DNA from: Saprospiraceae bacterium | GTDB taxonomy: Bacteria > Bacteroidota > Bacteroidia > Chitinophagales > Saprospiraceae | Assembly (NCBI GenBank): GCA_016709995.1 | Contig: JADJLQ010000001.1 | Coordinates: 2,576,001 to 2,640,000 of the forward strand | Direction of reading: 5' to 3' | Length of the DNA: 64,000 nt | In this document: in pieces, positions 17,767 to 26,138 of the stretch | How the letters are laid out: every line of letters begins with the position of its first letter | Position numbering within the stretch: position 1 is the stretch's first letter | Notes under the pieces: model-generated | Database searches by the model: none | Seen by the model: the letters and a program-made list of their open reading frames with translations, nothing else | What the model was told of the DNA's origin: nothing | Translations under genes and position numbers: made by a program

Positions 17767-18858
17767 ATGCAAAAATCTACATTCAAATTTTTGGCGCCTA
17801 TTTTTTGTGGCATGATCTTAACTGCCTGTTATCATCCCGGCTTGAACGGTCAAAATGATTTTTCGGTCTCTGCCGCAGTGACGCGTTTTATTGGCACCTT
17901 GACCGGTGATGAATCTAAGCGTGCGCTCTATGACTTCAACGATACATTGCGGCACAAATGGACCAATCTGCCTGTAGGTTTGGTACCACGACCAGGTATT
18001 CAATACGGATCCCTGTCAGATCAAAGCCGGATGGCATTTCACAGAGTATTGACTGCACTGCTTAGCTCACAAGGGTACCTCAAAACTACCAGCATCATGC
18101 GGCTGGATGACATCCTCAATGAATTGTATCAAACTGCTTATGACGAAGGAAAAATTGATGGTGCCGCATTGAAGAGGATGCAAAATTTACGCTGGGCTCA
18201 TGGCAACTATTATATCTCTATCTGGGGTAGTCCCAACAGAACTCAACCCTGGGGACTCAATTTTGGCGGCCACCATATTGCTATTTCATTTACGGCGGTT
18301 GGTGATCAGGTGACCATGTCGCCCTATTTTATCGGAACTGACCCTTCCGAAGTCAAGTCTGCAAAATATGCAGGTTTAAGGGTCTTGAGCAAAGAAGAAG
18401 ATTATGGATTTATGCTCATCAATATGTTGACATCAGTTCAAAAAGCAAAGGCGATACTTTCCGGGGAGATTCCAAAAGATATCATCACCAATCCCAACAG
18501 TCCACAGCGTATTGATGGATATTATGGCTTGCCTGCCAAACAAATGTCCAAACAACAGGTATCTATGCTCAAATTACTAATGGAAGAGTATTTGCACAAT
18601 TTTGACCATAACTACGCTCATCAATTGATTCAGAAAATCGAAAAATCAGGTATGAAGAAAATATTTTTTGCCTGGATAGGGAGTCTTGAGAATAATAAAC
18701 CACATTATTATATCATCAATGGACCTGATTTTTTAATAGAATACGACAATGTCGGATTTCAAAATGATGGCAACCACATTCATGCCATATTCAGAGAGAA
18801 AGGCAACAATTTTGGGGAGGATATCTTAAAGGCTCATTATCTCCAGTCAGGACATTAG
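17767..18858 (+). CDS. DUF3500 domain lipoprotein
   Basis: A 363-residue protein. The start is set at the ATG of MQKSTFKFLAP because it gives a clean lipoprotein leader ending in MILTAC and lies 21 bp after the terminator; an earlier in-frame ATG sits inside the terminator loop. The body is DUF3500: KRALYDFNDTLRHKW, a LLSSQGYLKTTSIM block, YYISIWGSPNRTQPWGLNF and GGHHIAISFTAVGDQV are its conserved segments. The family has no established function; the conserved GGHH and W residues suggest a metal or ligand site. It overlaps the convergent cold-shock gene by 4 bp at the 3' end. Confidence 0.85.
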   Translation: MQKSTFKFLAPIFCGMILTACYHPGLNGQNDFSVSAAVTRFIGTLTGDESKRALYDFNDTLRHKWTNLPVGLVPRPGIQYGSLSDQSRMAFHRVLTALLSSQGYLKTTSIMRLDDILNELYQTAYDEGKIDGAALKRMQNLRWAHGNYYISIWGSPNRTQPWGLNFGGHHIAISFTAVGDQVTMSPYFIGTDPSEVKSAKYAGLRVLSKEEDYGFMLINMLTSVQKAKAILSGEIPKDIITNPNSPQRIDGYYGLPAKQMSKQQVSMLKLLMEEYLHNFDHNYAHQLIQKIEKSGMKKIFFAWIGSLENNKPHYYIINGPDFLIEYDNVGFQNDGNHIHAIFREKGNNFGEDILKAHYLQSGH

Positions 18859-19385
18859 TCTTTGACTTCATCTGATATTTCAGGATTGACCTCTGCCTTC
18901 ACTTCAGCTTTAGGCTCGACTTTCTTATCGGGTTTCTTTTCACCGCGGTCTATTTTTACATTATAGGCGCTCGCACCTTTAGGTCCCATTTCCACTTCAA
19001 AGATAACTTTGCTAAATTCTTTGACTTCTTCTTCCAAGCCATTGACATGCACGAAAACACTTTGTTTAGACTCAGCATCTTCAATAAAACCATACCCTTT
19101 GGAGGTATTAAAAAAAGTCACCGTCCCTCTTCTGATCAGATCAGCTGGATCCGCAGCTTGCCGTTTGGGAACACCAATCTCAACATCTTCTAATTTTATA
19201 GCAAATTTTTTAGTAGGATCAGGAGGGGTTGAAGAGACATTGCCGTATTCATCTACATAAGAAAAAATATCATTAGGATCTTTAGATTTGGCAGTTTCCA
19301 ATCTATCTTGCTTACGCTCTTCTTTTTGCTTTTTCTTTTGCTTCTTTTTCTTTTCTCTTTCTTTTTTATTCCAGGTCTCAGCCAT
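18855..19385 (-). CDS. Cold-shock-domain RNA-binding protein with Lys-rich N terminus
   Basis: A 176-residue cytoplasmic protein. Residues 6-34 are almost entirely Lys, Glu, Arg and Gln, a charged helix probably contacting nucleic acid. A cold shock domain follows: GTVTFFNTSKGYGFIED contains RNP1 (KGYGFIE) and QSVFVHVNGL contains RNP2. The tail (residues 150-176) is Lys/Glu-rich with DRGEKKPDKKVEPKAE. The overall layout, with basic helix, spacer and CSD, is common in Bacteroidota, where such proteins are thought to act as RNA chaperones. Regulation cannot be read from the 339-bp upstream region. It overlaps the convergent DUF3500 gene by 4 bp. Confidence 0.85.
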   Translation of the reverse strand: MAETWNKKEREKKKKQKKKQKEERKQDRLETAKSKDPNDIFSYVDEYGNVSSTPPDPTKKFAIKLEDVEIGVPKRQAADPADLIRRGTVTFFNTSKGYGFIEDAESKQSVFVHVNGLEEEVKEFSKVIFEVEMGPKGASAYNVKIDRGEKKPDKKVEPKAEVKAEVNPEISDEVKD

Positions 19386-19724
19386 ATAAAATGTTTAAAG
19401 TAAATAATACCCTGCCTTTAAAACAGGAAGACTTTTTTAATTTGAGTATTACACTGGAGAAAAAAGGTAGAATTTTCTGAAGAGCAATAATTAAATACAA
19501 AATGTAAAGATAATATAAAATATAACCCCGTAACATAACTTGTTGACAATCATATATTTAATGATATTTCCTTTGGGGAAAAGATTATTACAAAAAGCAA
19601 AAAAATCTAAATTCCGTGATAAACCTCGATCATCAATTTGGAAATATAGCTCAGTGCATGCCTGCCAAAAGGACATTTATTATTATTATTACATCTATAT
19701 TTTACTAAATACCACCCAAAAACG
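19386..19724. other. Intergenic region between divergent genes
   Basis: This 339-bp AT-rich stretch separates the divergent cold-shock and receiver genes. It presumably holds both promoters, but no exact TAnnTTTG element, hairpin, RNA gene or conserved small reading frame could be supported in it. Confidence 0.5.
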
Positions 19725-20102
19725 ATGAAAGTCTTAATAGTAGACGACGAACATGATGTAAAGGCTTTATTCGAACAAAAGTTTCGAAAAGAAATACGCA
19801 ATGGTGAGATCCAGTTAGTATTTGCATTTTCCGGAGAAGAAGCTTTACAATTTTTGAAAGATAATGACCATGAAGCCATATTGATTTTGTCTGATATAAA
19901 TATGCCGGGTATGAGTGGACTAGAACTACTCAGGCAGATTAAGGTCAAATACAAAACTCCCCCTCCTTTAGTCATGATGATCACCGCTTATGGCGATACG
20001 GACAATTATAATTCAGCGATGACACTGGGTGCAGACGATTTTTTGACCAAACCTCTGGATTTTGCTACTTTGAAAGAGAAATTAAAAAATATTACCTCAT
20101 GA
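19725..20102 (+). CDS. Stand-alone response regulator (receiver domain only)
   Basis: A 125-residue CheY-like receiver without output domain. The acidic pocket is VDDE (residues 6-9), the phospho-acceptor is Asp57 in LSDINMPGMSG, and the conserved Thr/Lys positions are seen in MITAYGD and FLTKP (Lys109). It is closely similar to the receiver of the next gene, including the unusual QKFRKEIRNGE segment after helix 1, so one probably arose from the other by duplication. The next gene overlaps it by 4 bp (ATGA), implying translational coupling and a joint role. No histidine kinase is encoded nearby, so the phosphodonor is unknown. Confidence 0.9.
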   Translation: MKVLIVDDEHDVKALFEQKFRKEIRNGEIQLVFAFSGEEALQFLKDNDHEAILILSDINMPGMSGLELLRQIKVKYKTPPPLVMMITAYGDTDNYNSAMTLGADDFLTKPLDFATLKEKLKNITS

Positions 20103-21145
20103 CAAAAATCCTGGTTGCAGACGACGAAGCGGACCTGGAATCCCTCATTAAACAGAAGTTCAGAAAACAAATTCGCGAACAGGAATATGAATTTGTATTT
20201 GCTGTAAATGGCCGTGATGCCATGGAAAAACTGTTATCACACCAAGATGTAGATATCATGCTCAGTGATATCAATATGCCCGAAATGGATGGCCTCACAT
20301 TGCTAGCCAAAACCAAAGAGTTATATCCCCTGCTAAAATCCGTCATTATATCAGCATATGGTGATATGGACAATATTCGTACAGCGATGAATCGGGGAGC
20401 ATTTGACTTCATCACCAAACCTGTCAATTTTGACGACCTGATGATCACGATGGAAAAAACCATCACTTATGTCAAACAACTCCAGGCCACAGTCAAAGCA
20501 CTCAAAGAAAACAATATACTCAGGATGTATGTAGACGAATCCGTACTACAATTTATGCATCAAAATCAGGCAGCTAACCAATCAATCCTGGCCAATGAAA
20601 CGATTGATGCTACAGTTGCATTCATTGATATCGCCGGATTTACCAAAATCACTGAATTAGAAAAACCAGATATTGTGGTCGGCATCCTCAACCAATACTT
20701 TGACCTCATCGGAAAGGAGATCATTAAAGCGGGCGGTTACGTGGATAAATTTATTGGTGACGAGGTGATGGCTGTATTTAAAGGAGAAGATCATCTACAT
20801 CATGCTCTGGCAGCCAGCCTGGGTATCTGTAAAACAATAGAAGCCCTGCCAGAAGTAGGGTTGAGACATTATCACCCGAAGGTATCTATTGGCGTTAATT
20901 CAGGTGAAATGATATCTGGCAATATTGGGTCTGAAGGGCTTCGCAGACTGGATTATACCGTGATCGGTGATGTGGTCAATACTGCCAAAAGAATGCAATC
21001 TATAGCAGGCGAAGGCGAAATCGCCATTCCGGAATCCTGCTATCTTAGAGCAAAAGATTCCTTTCGCTTTGAAAAATTAGGAGAAGTAGCACTCAAGAAC
21101 AAAGCTAATCTGGTGATTGCCTATAAGGTGCTGGACGCCTTATAA
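20099..21145 (+). CDS. Response regulator with class III adenylate cyclase output
   Basis: A 348-residue cytoplasmic protein. Residues 1-122 are a receiver (VADDE, Asp57 in LSDINMPEMDG, Lys107 in FITKP). A helical linker, about 118-145, leads to a class III nucleotide cyclase domain (about 168-348). Metal-binding aspartates are visible in FIDIAGFTKITE (Asp177) and FIGDEVMAVF (Asp221), and YTVIGDVVNTAKRM (286-299) holds the conserved Asn and Arg of the transition-state site. Lys217 before FIGDE is consistent with ATP specificity, so the likely product is cAMP made in response to phosphorylation. It is translationally coupled to the stand-alone receiver upstream, which may compete for or relay phosphate. 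Confidence 0.9.
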   Translation: MTKILVADDEADLESLIKQKFRKQIREQEYEFVFAVNGRDAMEKLLSHQDVDIMLSDINMPEMDGLTLLAKTKELYPLLKSVIISAYGDMDNIRTAMNRGAFDFITKPVNFDDLMITMEKTITYVKQLQATVKALKENNILRMYVDESVLQFMHQNQAANQSILANETIDATVAFIDIAGFTKITELEKPDIVVGILNQYFDLIGKEIIKAGGYVDKFIGDEVMAVFKGEDHLHHALAASLGICKTIEALPEVGLRHYHPKVSIGVNSGEMISGNIGSEGLRRLDYTVIGDVVNTAKRMQSIAGEGEIAIPESCYLRAKDSFRFEKLGEVALKNKANLVIAYKVLDAL

Positions 21146-21187
21146 AAATCCCAGGCAGGGTTAGATTTTAAACATCCACTCCAGGTA

Positions 21188-22264
21188 TCAACTTAACTGA
21201 ACCGGTCCTTTACCACAATGATCCCGGATGATATGTCCCTGATGTGCAAATGGTTTGATCTCACTTTCAATAAATTTTTGAATTTCTACTTTCGCTTCGT
21301 CCGGATATAAGATGTGAGGATTTGGTCCAGCATCTATAGAAAAATATATCGGCAATAAGGTATCTGCACGAAATGCTTTTATTTTATTGATCACGTGCAA
21401 AGTATTTGGCAACAATAAAGTATAGCTGGGTCTGGAACACATCATCAATGCATGAAGGGTCATCGCTTCGGTCTCAGCAATCTCACCAAATCGATGTATA
21501 TCGCCTGATTTTAAAACTTGGTTTAACTCTTCCGTGTGTTGGCGTGCCTGCTGATACCTGCTTTCTGCAAACGGGTGGTCATTCATCAGTGCATGGCCCG
21601 CGGTGCTGCTCACAGATTTTGATTCGCTATTGACTATAATGATGTCATCGTGTAATGTGGCGAAAATCGGATGAAAGCGCTCACAAGGGATCGCATAGGC
21701 ATCATGACTGCCTGATATATGGTCTGTCCTCCCCCAAATAGCAAAGCAAGGAAATACCGATCTGCAAGCACTACCCGATGCCAATCGAGCCAGGTAGGAT
21801 GCTTTGCGAAAAAATTGTTCGTCTGTATATCGCTGATACAATATCTGCTCCAGGCTGAGCATACACAAAGCCAGGGCACTCATGCTCGACGCTGAGGAAG
21901 CAATGCCAGCAGAATGTGGAAATGAATTTTTTGAATGAAACTCCAGAGCTACAGCATCCAGAAAAGGTAGATATTCCTTCCAGGCCTGCAATACCCTTTT
22001 GATCTTGGCCTCAAATGCCAACTCTTGCTTAGTGTCGAAAAAATATTGGACGAGCTCTTCATTTGGTTTTCTTGGGCGATAGAATAAATGGGTCTCAGTA
22101 TAAGATTGCTCTAGCGTAATACTCAAAGATGGGTTGGCAGGCAACTGATTGCCGTACTTACCCCAATATTTGATGATCGCGATATTTGACGGGGATCGCC
22201 ATGCAAGATGTCCGGCTTTTACCTTAGCCATTTGGTTGGAGGATGGGATCAAAAAGTCATTCAT
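21188..22264 (-). CDS. mvaD: Diphosphomevalonate decarboxylase
   Basis: A 358-residue GHMP-superfamily enzyme that makes isopentenyl diphosphate from mevalonate diphosphate with ATP. Signature segments are AWRSPSNIAIIKYWGKYGN with PANPSLSITL (residues 21-48), the phosphate-binding SAGIASSASSMSALAL, the SGSACRSVF block, and DAGPNPHIL near residue 310. These match the decarboxylase branch and not mevalonate kinase. It shows that this organism uses the mevalonate pathway for isoprenoids, as some Bacteroidota do; the other pathway genes are not in the window. Transcription is convergent with the cyclase gene and divergent from the gluconokinase fusion gene. Confidence 0.92.
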   Translation of the reverse strand: MNDFLIPSSNQMAKVKAGHLAWRSPSNIAIIKYWGKYGNQLPANPSLSITLEQSYTETHLFYRPRKPNEELVQYFFDTKQELAFEAKIKRVLQAWKEYLPFLDAVALEFHSKNSFPHSAGIASSASSMSALALCMLSLEQILYQRYTDEQFFRKASYLARLASGSACRSVFPCFAIWGRTDHISGSHDAYAIPCERFHPIFATLHDDIIIVNSESKSVSSTAGHALMNDHPFAESRYQQARQHTEELNQVLKSGDIHRFGEIAETEAMTLHALMMCSRPSYTLLLPNTLHVINKIKAFRADTLLPIYFSIDAGPNPHILYPDEAKVEIQKFIESEIKPFAHQGHIIRDHCGKGPVQLS

Positions 22265-22399
22265 AAGATGTAAAGATAGGAATTGAATGCACGAATTATT
22301 ATTAAGAAATGAAGCGATTGTGAATATTATGTTTGGCTAGACAGAAGTATAAATAATAGCGCTTACATCGAGTATCTTGCACCTTGATATTTAATCCAT

Positions 22400-24277
22400 A
22401 TGGCCGTGATTTATTTTGTAATGGGTGTCTCCGGATCTGGCAAAACCACTATCGCCCAGCGACTTTCCGAACTAAAAAACATACCTCTATTTGATGCTGA
22501 TGACTTTCATTCGACAGAAAATAAAGCCAAAATGAGCGCCGGCCAGCCACTGAACGATGAAGATCGCAAAGGCTGGCTGGATACATTGAACAAACTCGCT
22601 ATAAAACAATCCCACGCTGATGGTGCAGTCATAGCTTGCTCAGCGCTGAAAGAATCCTACCGTAAGATATTGACACAAAGAGTACCTGTAGATGTACGTT
22701 GGATCGTGCTTATGGGAGGGTTTGAGCTTATTCATCAGAGGATGACTGCCCGTGTAGACCATTTTATGCCTGCCGGCCTTTTAACCTCGCAGTTAGAATC
22801 GATGGAATACCCTCCTTATGGCATTCATATTGATATAGGCCAGTCTCCTGCCGGCATGATGGACCTCATCCTACATAATGAATCCTTATCCGAGTTTGGC
22901 CTGGCTGGATTAGGTGTGATGGGTAAGAGCCTGGCTCGAAACCTAGGAGCACATGGCCTGAAGTTGTCACTGTTTAATCAACATGTAGCTGGCAAAGAGG
23001 AAAATGTTGCCTTGAATTCAATAGCCCAGTTTGAAGAATTGCGATCTGCCAAAGGATTTGATCTCATCGAGCCCTTCGTGCAATCCCTGAGCAAGCCCCG
23101 AAAAATCTTTTTGATGGTACCTGCAGGAAAAGTCGTAGACCATATGATCACCGCGTTATTGCCTTACCTATCACCGGGAGACATCGTAATGGATGGAGGC
23201 AATTCTCATTTTAAAGATACCGAGCGGCGACATGAAGCACTGAAATCAAACCATATTCACTTTGTGGGCATTGGTGTATCAGGGGGTGAGCAAGGTGCAC
23301 TGACAGGGCCTGCCATTATGCCTGGTGGTGATGAAGTCGCCTATGATTCTATCAAACCTATCCTCAATGCGATTGCTGCCAAAGACCATCAGGGATTACC
23401 CTGCAGTACTTATATTGGCCCAGGAGGTGCTGGCCATTTCGTCAAAATGATCCACAATGGCATCGAATATGCAGAGATGCAGATATTGGCTGAGGTCTAC
23501 TGGATTTTGAAAAAAGGTTTGGGATTTGATAATGAACAGATAGCCTTATCCCTGGAAGAATGGAACAAAAAATCAGCTGCTAGCTACCTACTTGAAATCA
23601 CCTATAAAATCCTACGCCATAAGACAGGCATTGATTATACTCTGGACCTGATTGCAGACCTCAGTGGCAGTAAAGGGACCGGAAGCTGGAGCCTCACAGC
23701 AGCGGCAGAATTGGGCATGTCCGCCAATTTGATCAGTGAGTCATTGTTTGCAAGATTCGTCTCATCACTTAAAACTGAGAGAAAACAAGCTGCTTCCTTT
23801 GCAGAGATCGAGATCAAACCGGTCGCCATCACCCTCGATCAACTGTATGAGGCATTCGAATTGGCGCGCCTCATCAATCATCACCAGGGGTTTGAGATCA
23901 TGCGCACAGCTAGTGAACAATATGGGTGGAATCTCAATTTATCAGAAGTAGCCCGGATCTGGACCAATGGGTGTATCATCCGATCAGTATTAATGCAATC
24001 TATACAAACTACTATCATTGGGGAACAAAACCTATTAGTGGCTCAAAAGCAGGCTGTGGGTGAACAGAGAGCTGCACTGGCTCAGGTAGTGGCCAATAGT
24101 TTGTCTTCCGGCATCCCTATACCAGCCTTGTCTGCCGCGTTAAATTTTATTTTAGCTTATAGTTCAGAAAATTTGCCCGCAAACTTAATTCAGGCTCAGC
24201 GGGATTTTTTTGGCGCCCATACTTATCGTAAGCAAGACGACCCATATGGTATATCCTATCATACAGAGTGGGAATGA
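22400..24277 (+). CDS. Gluconokinase / 6-phosphogluconate dehydrogenase fusion
   Basis: A 625-residue fusion of two enzymes of gluconate catabolism. Residues 1-160 are a GntK-type gluconokinase with P-loop GVSGSGKT (9-16), DADDFHS (32-38) and ACSALKESYR (79-88). Residues 167-625 are a 6-phosphogluconate dehydrogenase: the nucleotide motif GLAGLGVMGKSLARN (167-181), then GVSGGEQGALTGPAIMPGG, GPGGAGHFVKMIHNGIEY with the catalytic Lys, and the C-terminal FFGAHTYRKQDD tail. Together they take gluconate to ribulose 5-phosphate. The fusion joint is short, and the kinase keeps full length. Stand-alone forms are usual, though similar fusions are known or annotated in some lineages. It is divergent from mvaD and probably monocistronic. 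Confidence 0.93.
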   Translation: MAVIYFVMGVSGSGKTTIAQRLSELKNIPLFDADDFHSTENKAKMSAGQPLNDEDRKGWLDTLNKLAIKQSHADGAVIACSALKESYRKILTQRVPVDVRWIVLMGGFELIHQRMTARVDHFMPAGLLTSQLESMEYPPYGIHIDIGQSPAGMMDLILHNESLSEFGLAGLGVMGKSLARNLGAHGLKLSLFNQHVAGKEENVALNSIAQFEELRSAKGFDLIEPFVQSLSKPRKIFLMVPAGKVVDHMITALLPYLSPGDIVMDGGNSHFKDTERRHEALKSNHIHFVGIGVSGGEQGALTGPAIMPGGDEVAYDSIKPILNAIAAKDHQGLPCSTYIGPGGAGHFVKMIHNGIEYAEMQILAEVYWILKKGLGFDNEQIALSLEEWNKKSAASYLLEITYKILRHKTGIDYTLDLIADLSGSKGTGSWSLTAAAELGMSANLISESLFARFVSSLKTERKQAASFAEIEIKPVAITLDQLYEAFELARLINHHQGFEIMRTASEQYGWNLNLSEVARIWTNGCIIRSVLMQSIQTTIIGEQNLLVAQKQAVGEQRAALAQVVANSLSSGIPIPALSAALNFILAYSSENLPANLIQAQRDFFGAHTYRKQDDPYGISYHTEWE

Positions 24278-24283
24278 CCTACC

Positions 24284-25153
24284 TTATTCGCTTATCAAAG
24301 CATATTCATCTTTAATAGTCTTGCCTTGTATTTTTTGAATGACCTCTGGAAGCAATTTAATTTGATACCCTTTAAAATGAGCGTCGTATACAAGAAATCC
24401 ATCTTCAGTTTTTTGCAAAATCACCAGGACAACTGATCTTTTAGAATAGGTGCGAGAAAAGGTTATTAAGTTCTCATGATAATCAAAGCGATATTTAGAG
24501 GAAAGCACAATAGACCTATCATTGTGAGCGAAAGTTTCCGGATCATCTCTGGTATTAATTGAGTATACCCGGCCCTGCCCTAACTTTAATTCTGCTTTTT
24601 TTCGTTTATTTTTTTGATAAAACAGGGTAGAATCTGTTTGATTTATGGTGTAACATATATCATCGCCCTGAAGATAGGTGACTGTCTCCCCATTTTTAGT
24701 AAGGTGATATTTGTATTTTATTTTTTCAGCCAGAAAGGGTTTTACTTTTAATGTGTCGGAGGTAAAGGCATATGTTTTAACCCTGTTTTCAATGCCATGA
24801 CACACTTCCTGGATTTTAAAGCTGTGGATATCAGGTACTTTTAAAAGGCGGTCTATCCGGATACTCAAATTACCATATAAATCATAAAACAGGCTGTTTC
24901 CAAGATCAAGACCAATTGGATGGTAAAGCATATTTTGCTCATCCAGTACATAAGATCCTGCTGCATCCGTACTACCCTGGTCTATTTTCTTTCTCCATAC
25001 ATCTATCCGAAGATTATTAGTCTATTTGGAAGGCCTTAGAGCCAATGGCTCAAATGTCTGATCAGTATGTTTTTTTAATTCCGCTACATTCGAGCGTAGC
25101 ACAAGCCAAGTCATTATTAAAATCACAGTACCTATAATTAATGACTTTATCAT
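24284..25153 (-). pseudogene. Membrane-anchored hypothetical gene broken by an in-frame amber codon
   Basis: The frame starts at an ATG (25153) that opens MIKSLIIGTVILIMTWLVLR, a clear signal or membrane segment, and runs 43 codons to PSK before TAG at 25024-25022. The very next codons continue in the same frame (TNNLRIDVWRKKIDQG) without another stop for 245 codons to 24284. Read through, the product would be 289 positions long with the TAG at position 44. The downstream piece alone would start at an internal ATG (24931, MLYHPIGLDLG) and lack any export signal. The body is an unrecognised beta-rich protein with LFYDLYGNLSIRIDRLL. CAG to TAG would explain it. A sequencing error, natural decay or amber read-through cannot be told apart here. 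Confidence 0.7.
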
Positions 25154-25237
25154 AAAACGGGAGATTTTATGAAGACTCGTCAAATATTCCCTACCTCAGC
25201 TGCGGAGCACGTTATGATACAATTAAAACGAAGGTCG

Positions 25238-26086
25238 TCATAAGTATTTCTTCAACAGACTGATACCCTGATGGATAGCGTCTCTGCCTGTGGATTCTAT
25301 GCCATACCATCCGATATAACCTCCCTCTTTAGACATCTTAATCATCCGTGCAGTGAGCTCTTCTGTTGGTTGATTTCGATAAGACATTCCCATAGCATAG
25401 GGCAACATTTTTTCAAGGTAAGTCACATTGTCAAACTCCGGACTGGGGCTCCGCCAATCTGGATAGGTACCAAAGAGCGGATGATTAATGGATTTCATTA
25501 AGGAGACCATCCAATCAGGATCATTGGACACACCACCATGATTTTCAATGACGACTTTTATACCGGAGGACTTGGTGTAATCGAGTAACATACTGTAGGA
25601 TTCGATCGCCCATTTGAGCGCTTCCTTTTTGTCAGCATCCTTGGGACCACGACAATTGGTGCGGATAGCATGACAGCCAAGATAATGTGCGATGTCGATC
25701 CACTTGCGATGGTTGATATCGAATTGTTTACGGCCAGCACTGGTGTCTGAGGCGCCATCACCTTCATCATCGACCATGATCAGGACCATAGTAACGCCAT
25801 GCGTGGCGGCATTGGCCTTTAATTTTTTTAAGTATCCTTCCGTAGGGACCTCAAACAAGGTATTGACAAATTCGATGCCATTCAAGCCAAAGTCTTCCCG
25901 GGCAATTTTAGGAAAATCCAGGTTTTTCCATTTGCCGGATTTGACTTCGTCGACCAAAGCCCATTGGGCTAGAGAGATATCTGATTTCATAATCCAGTTT
26001 TGATGATTCAACAAGCTGCCGGTCGAAAGTAAAGGCATGCCCATCAAGCCTACAGTCGTGGACTCCAAAAATTTTCGCCTTAGCAT
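25238..26086 (-). CDS. Sugar phosphate isomerase/epimerase-like TIM barrel protein
   Basis: A 282-residue protein of the xylose isomerase-like TIM barrel superfamily (AP endonuclease 2 fold). It has an N-terminal leader (RRKFLESTTVGLMGMPLLST) like the Tat leaders of this family, so it is probably periplasmic. Barrel segments are visible as LNGIEFVNTLF, AIRTNCRGPKD, KVVIENHGGVSNDPDW and YIGWYGIESTG, where the Glu, Asp and His residues would bind the metal. Such proteins act on sugars or 3-keto sugars in Bacteroidota oxidation clusters. The Gfo/Idh/MocA gene lies 52 bp upstream on the same strand, and the M28 peptidase gene beyond it, suggesting an operon. Confidence 0.85.
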   Translation of the reverse strand: MLRRKFLESTTVGLMGMPLLSTGSLLNHQNWIMKSDISLAQWALVDEVKSGKWKNLDFPKIAREDFGLNGIEFVNTLFEVPTEGYLKKLKANAATHGVTMVLIMVDDEGDGASDTSAGRKQFDINHRKWIDIAHYLGCHAIRTNCRGPKDADKKEALKWAIESYSMLLDYTKSSGIKVVIENHGGVSNDPDWMVSLMKSINHPLFGTYPDWRSPSPEFDNVTYLEKMLPYAMGMSYRNQPTEELTARMIKMSKEGGYIGWYGIESTGRDAIHQGISLLKKYL

Positions 26087-26138
26087 ATGGTATTTATTTA
26101 AAAAGTTAGCCTATAAATTATGTACTCTTTATGTTGTC

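Noticed and set aside
18855..18858. 4-bp overlap of convergent genes as a sign of annotation error.
   Set aside because: Both products end as expected for their families; small convergent overlaps are normal.
21140..21175. TAAAAATC...GATTTTA between convergent genes as a bidirectional terminator.
   Set aside because: Stem imperfect and short, long loop; not convincing.
22355..22375. TATGTTTG-like element upstream of the gluconokinase fusion as a promoter.
   Set aside because: No TTG at 19-20 bases upstream; kept out as unsupported.
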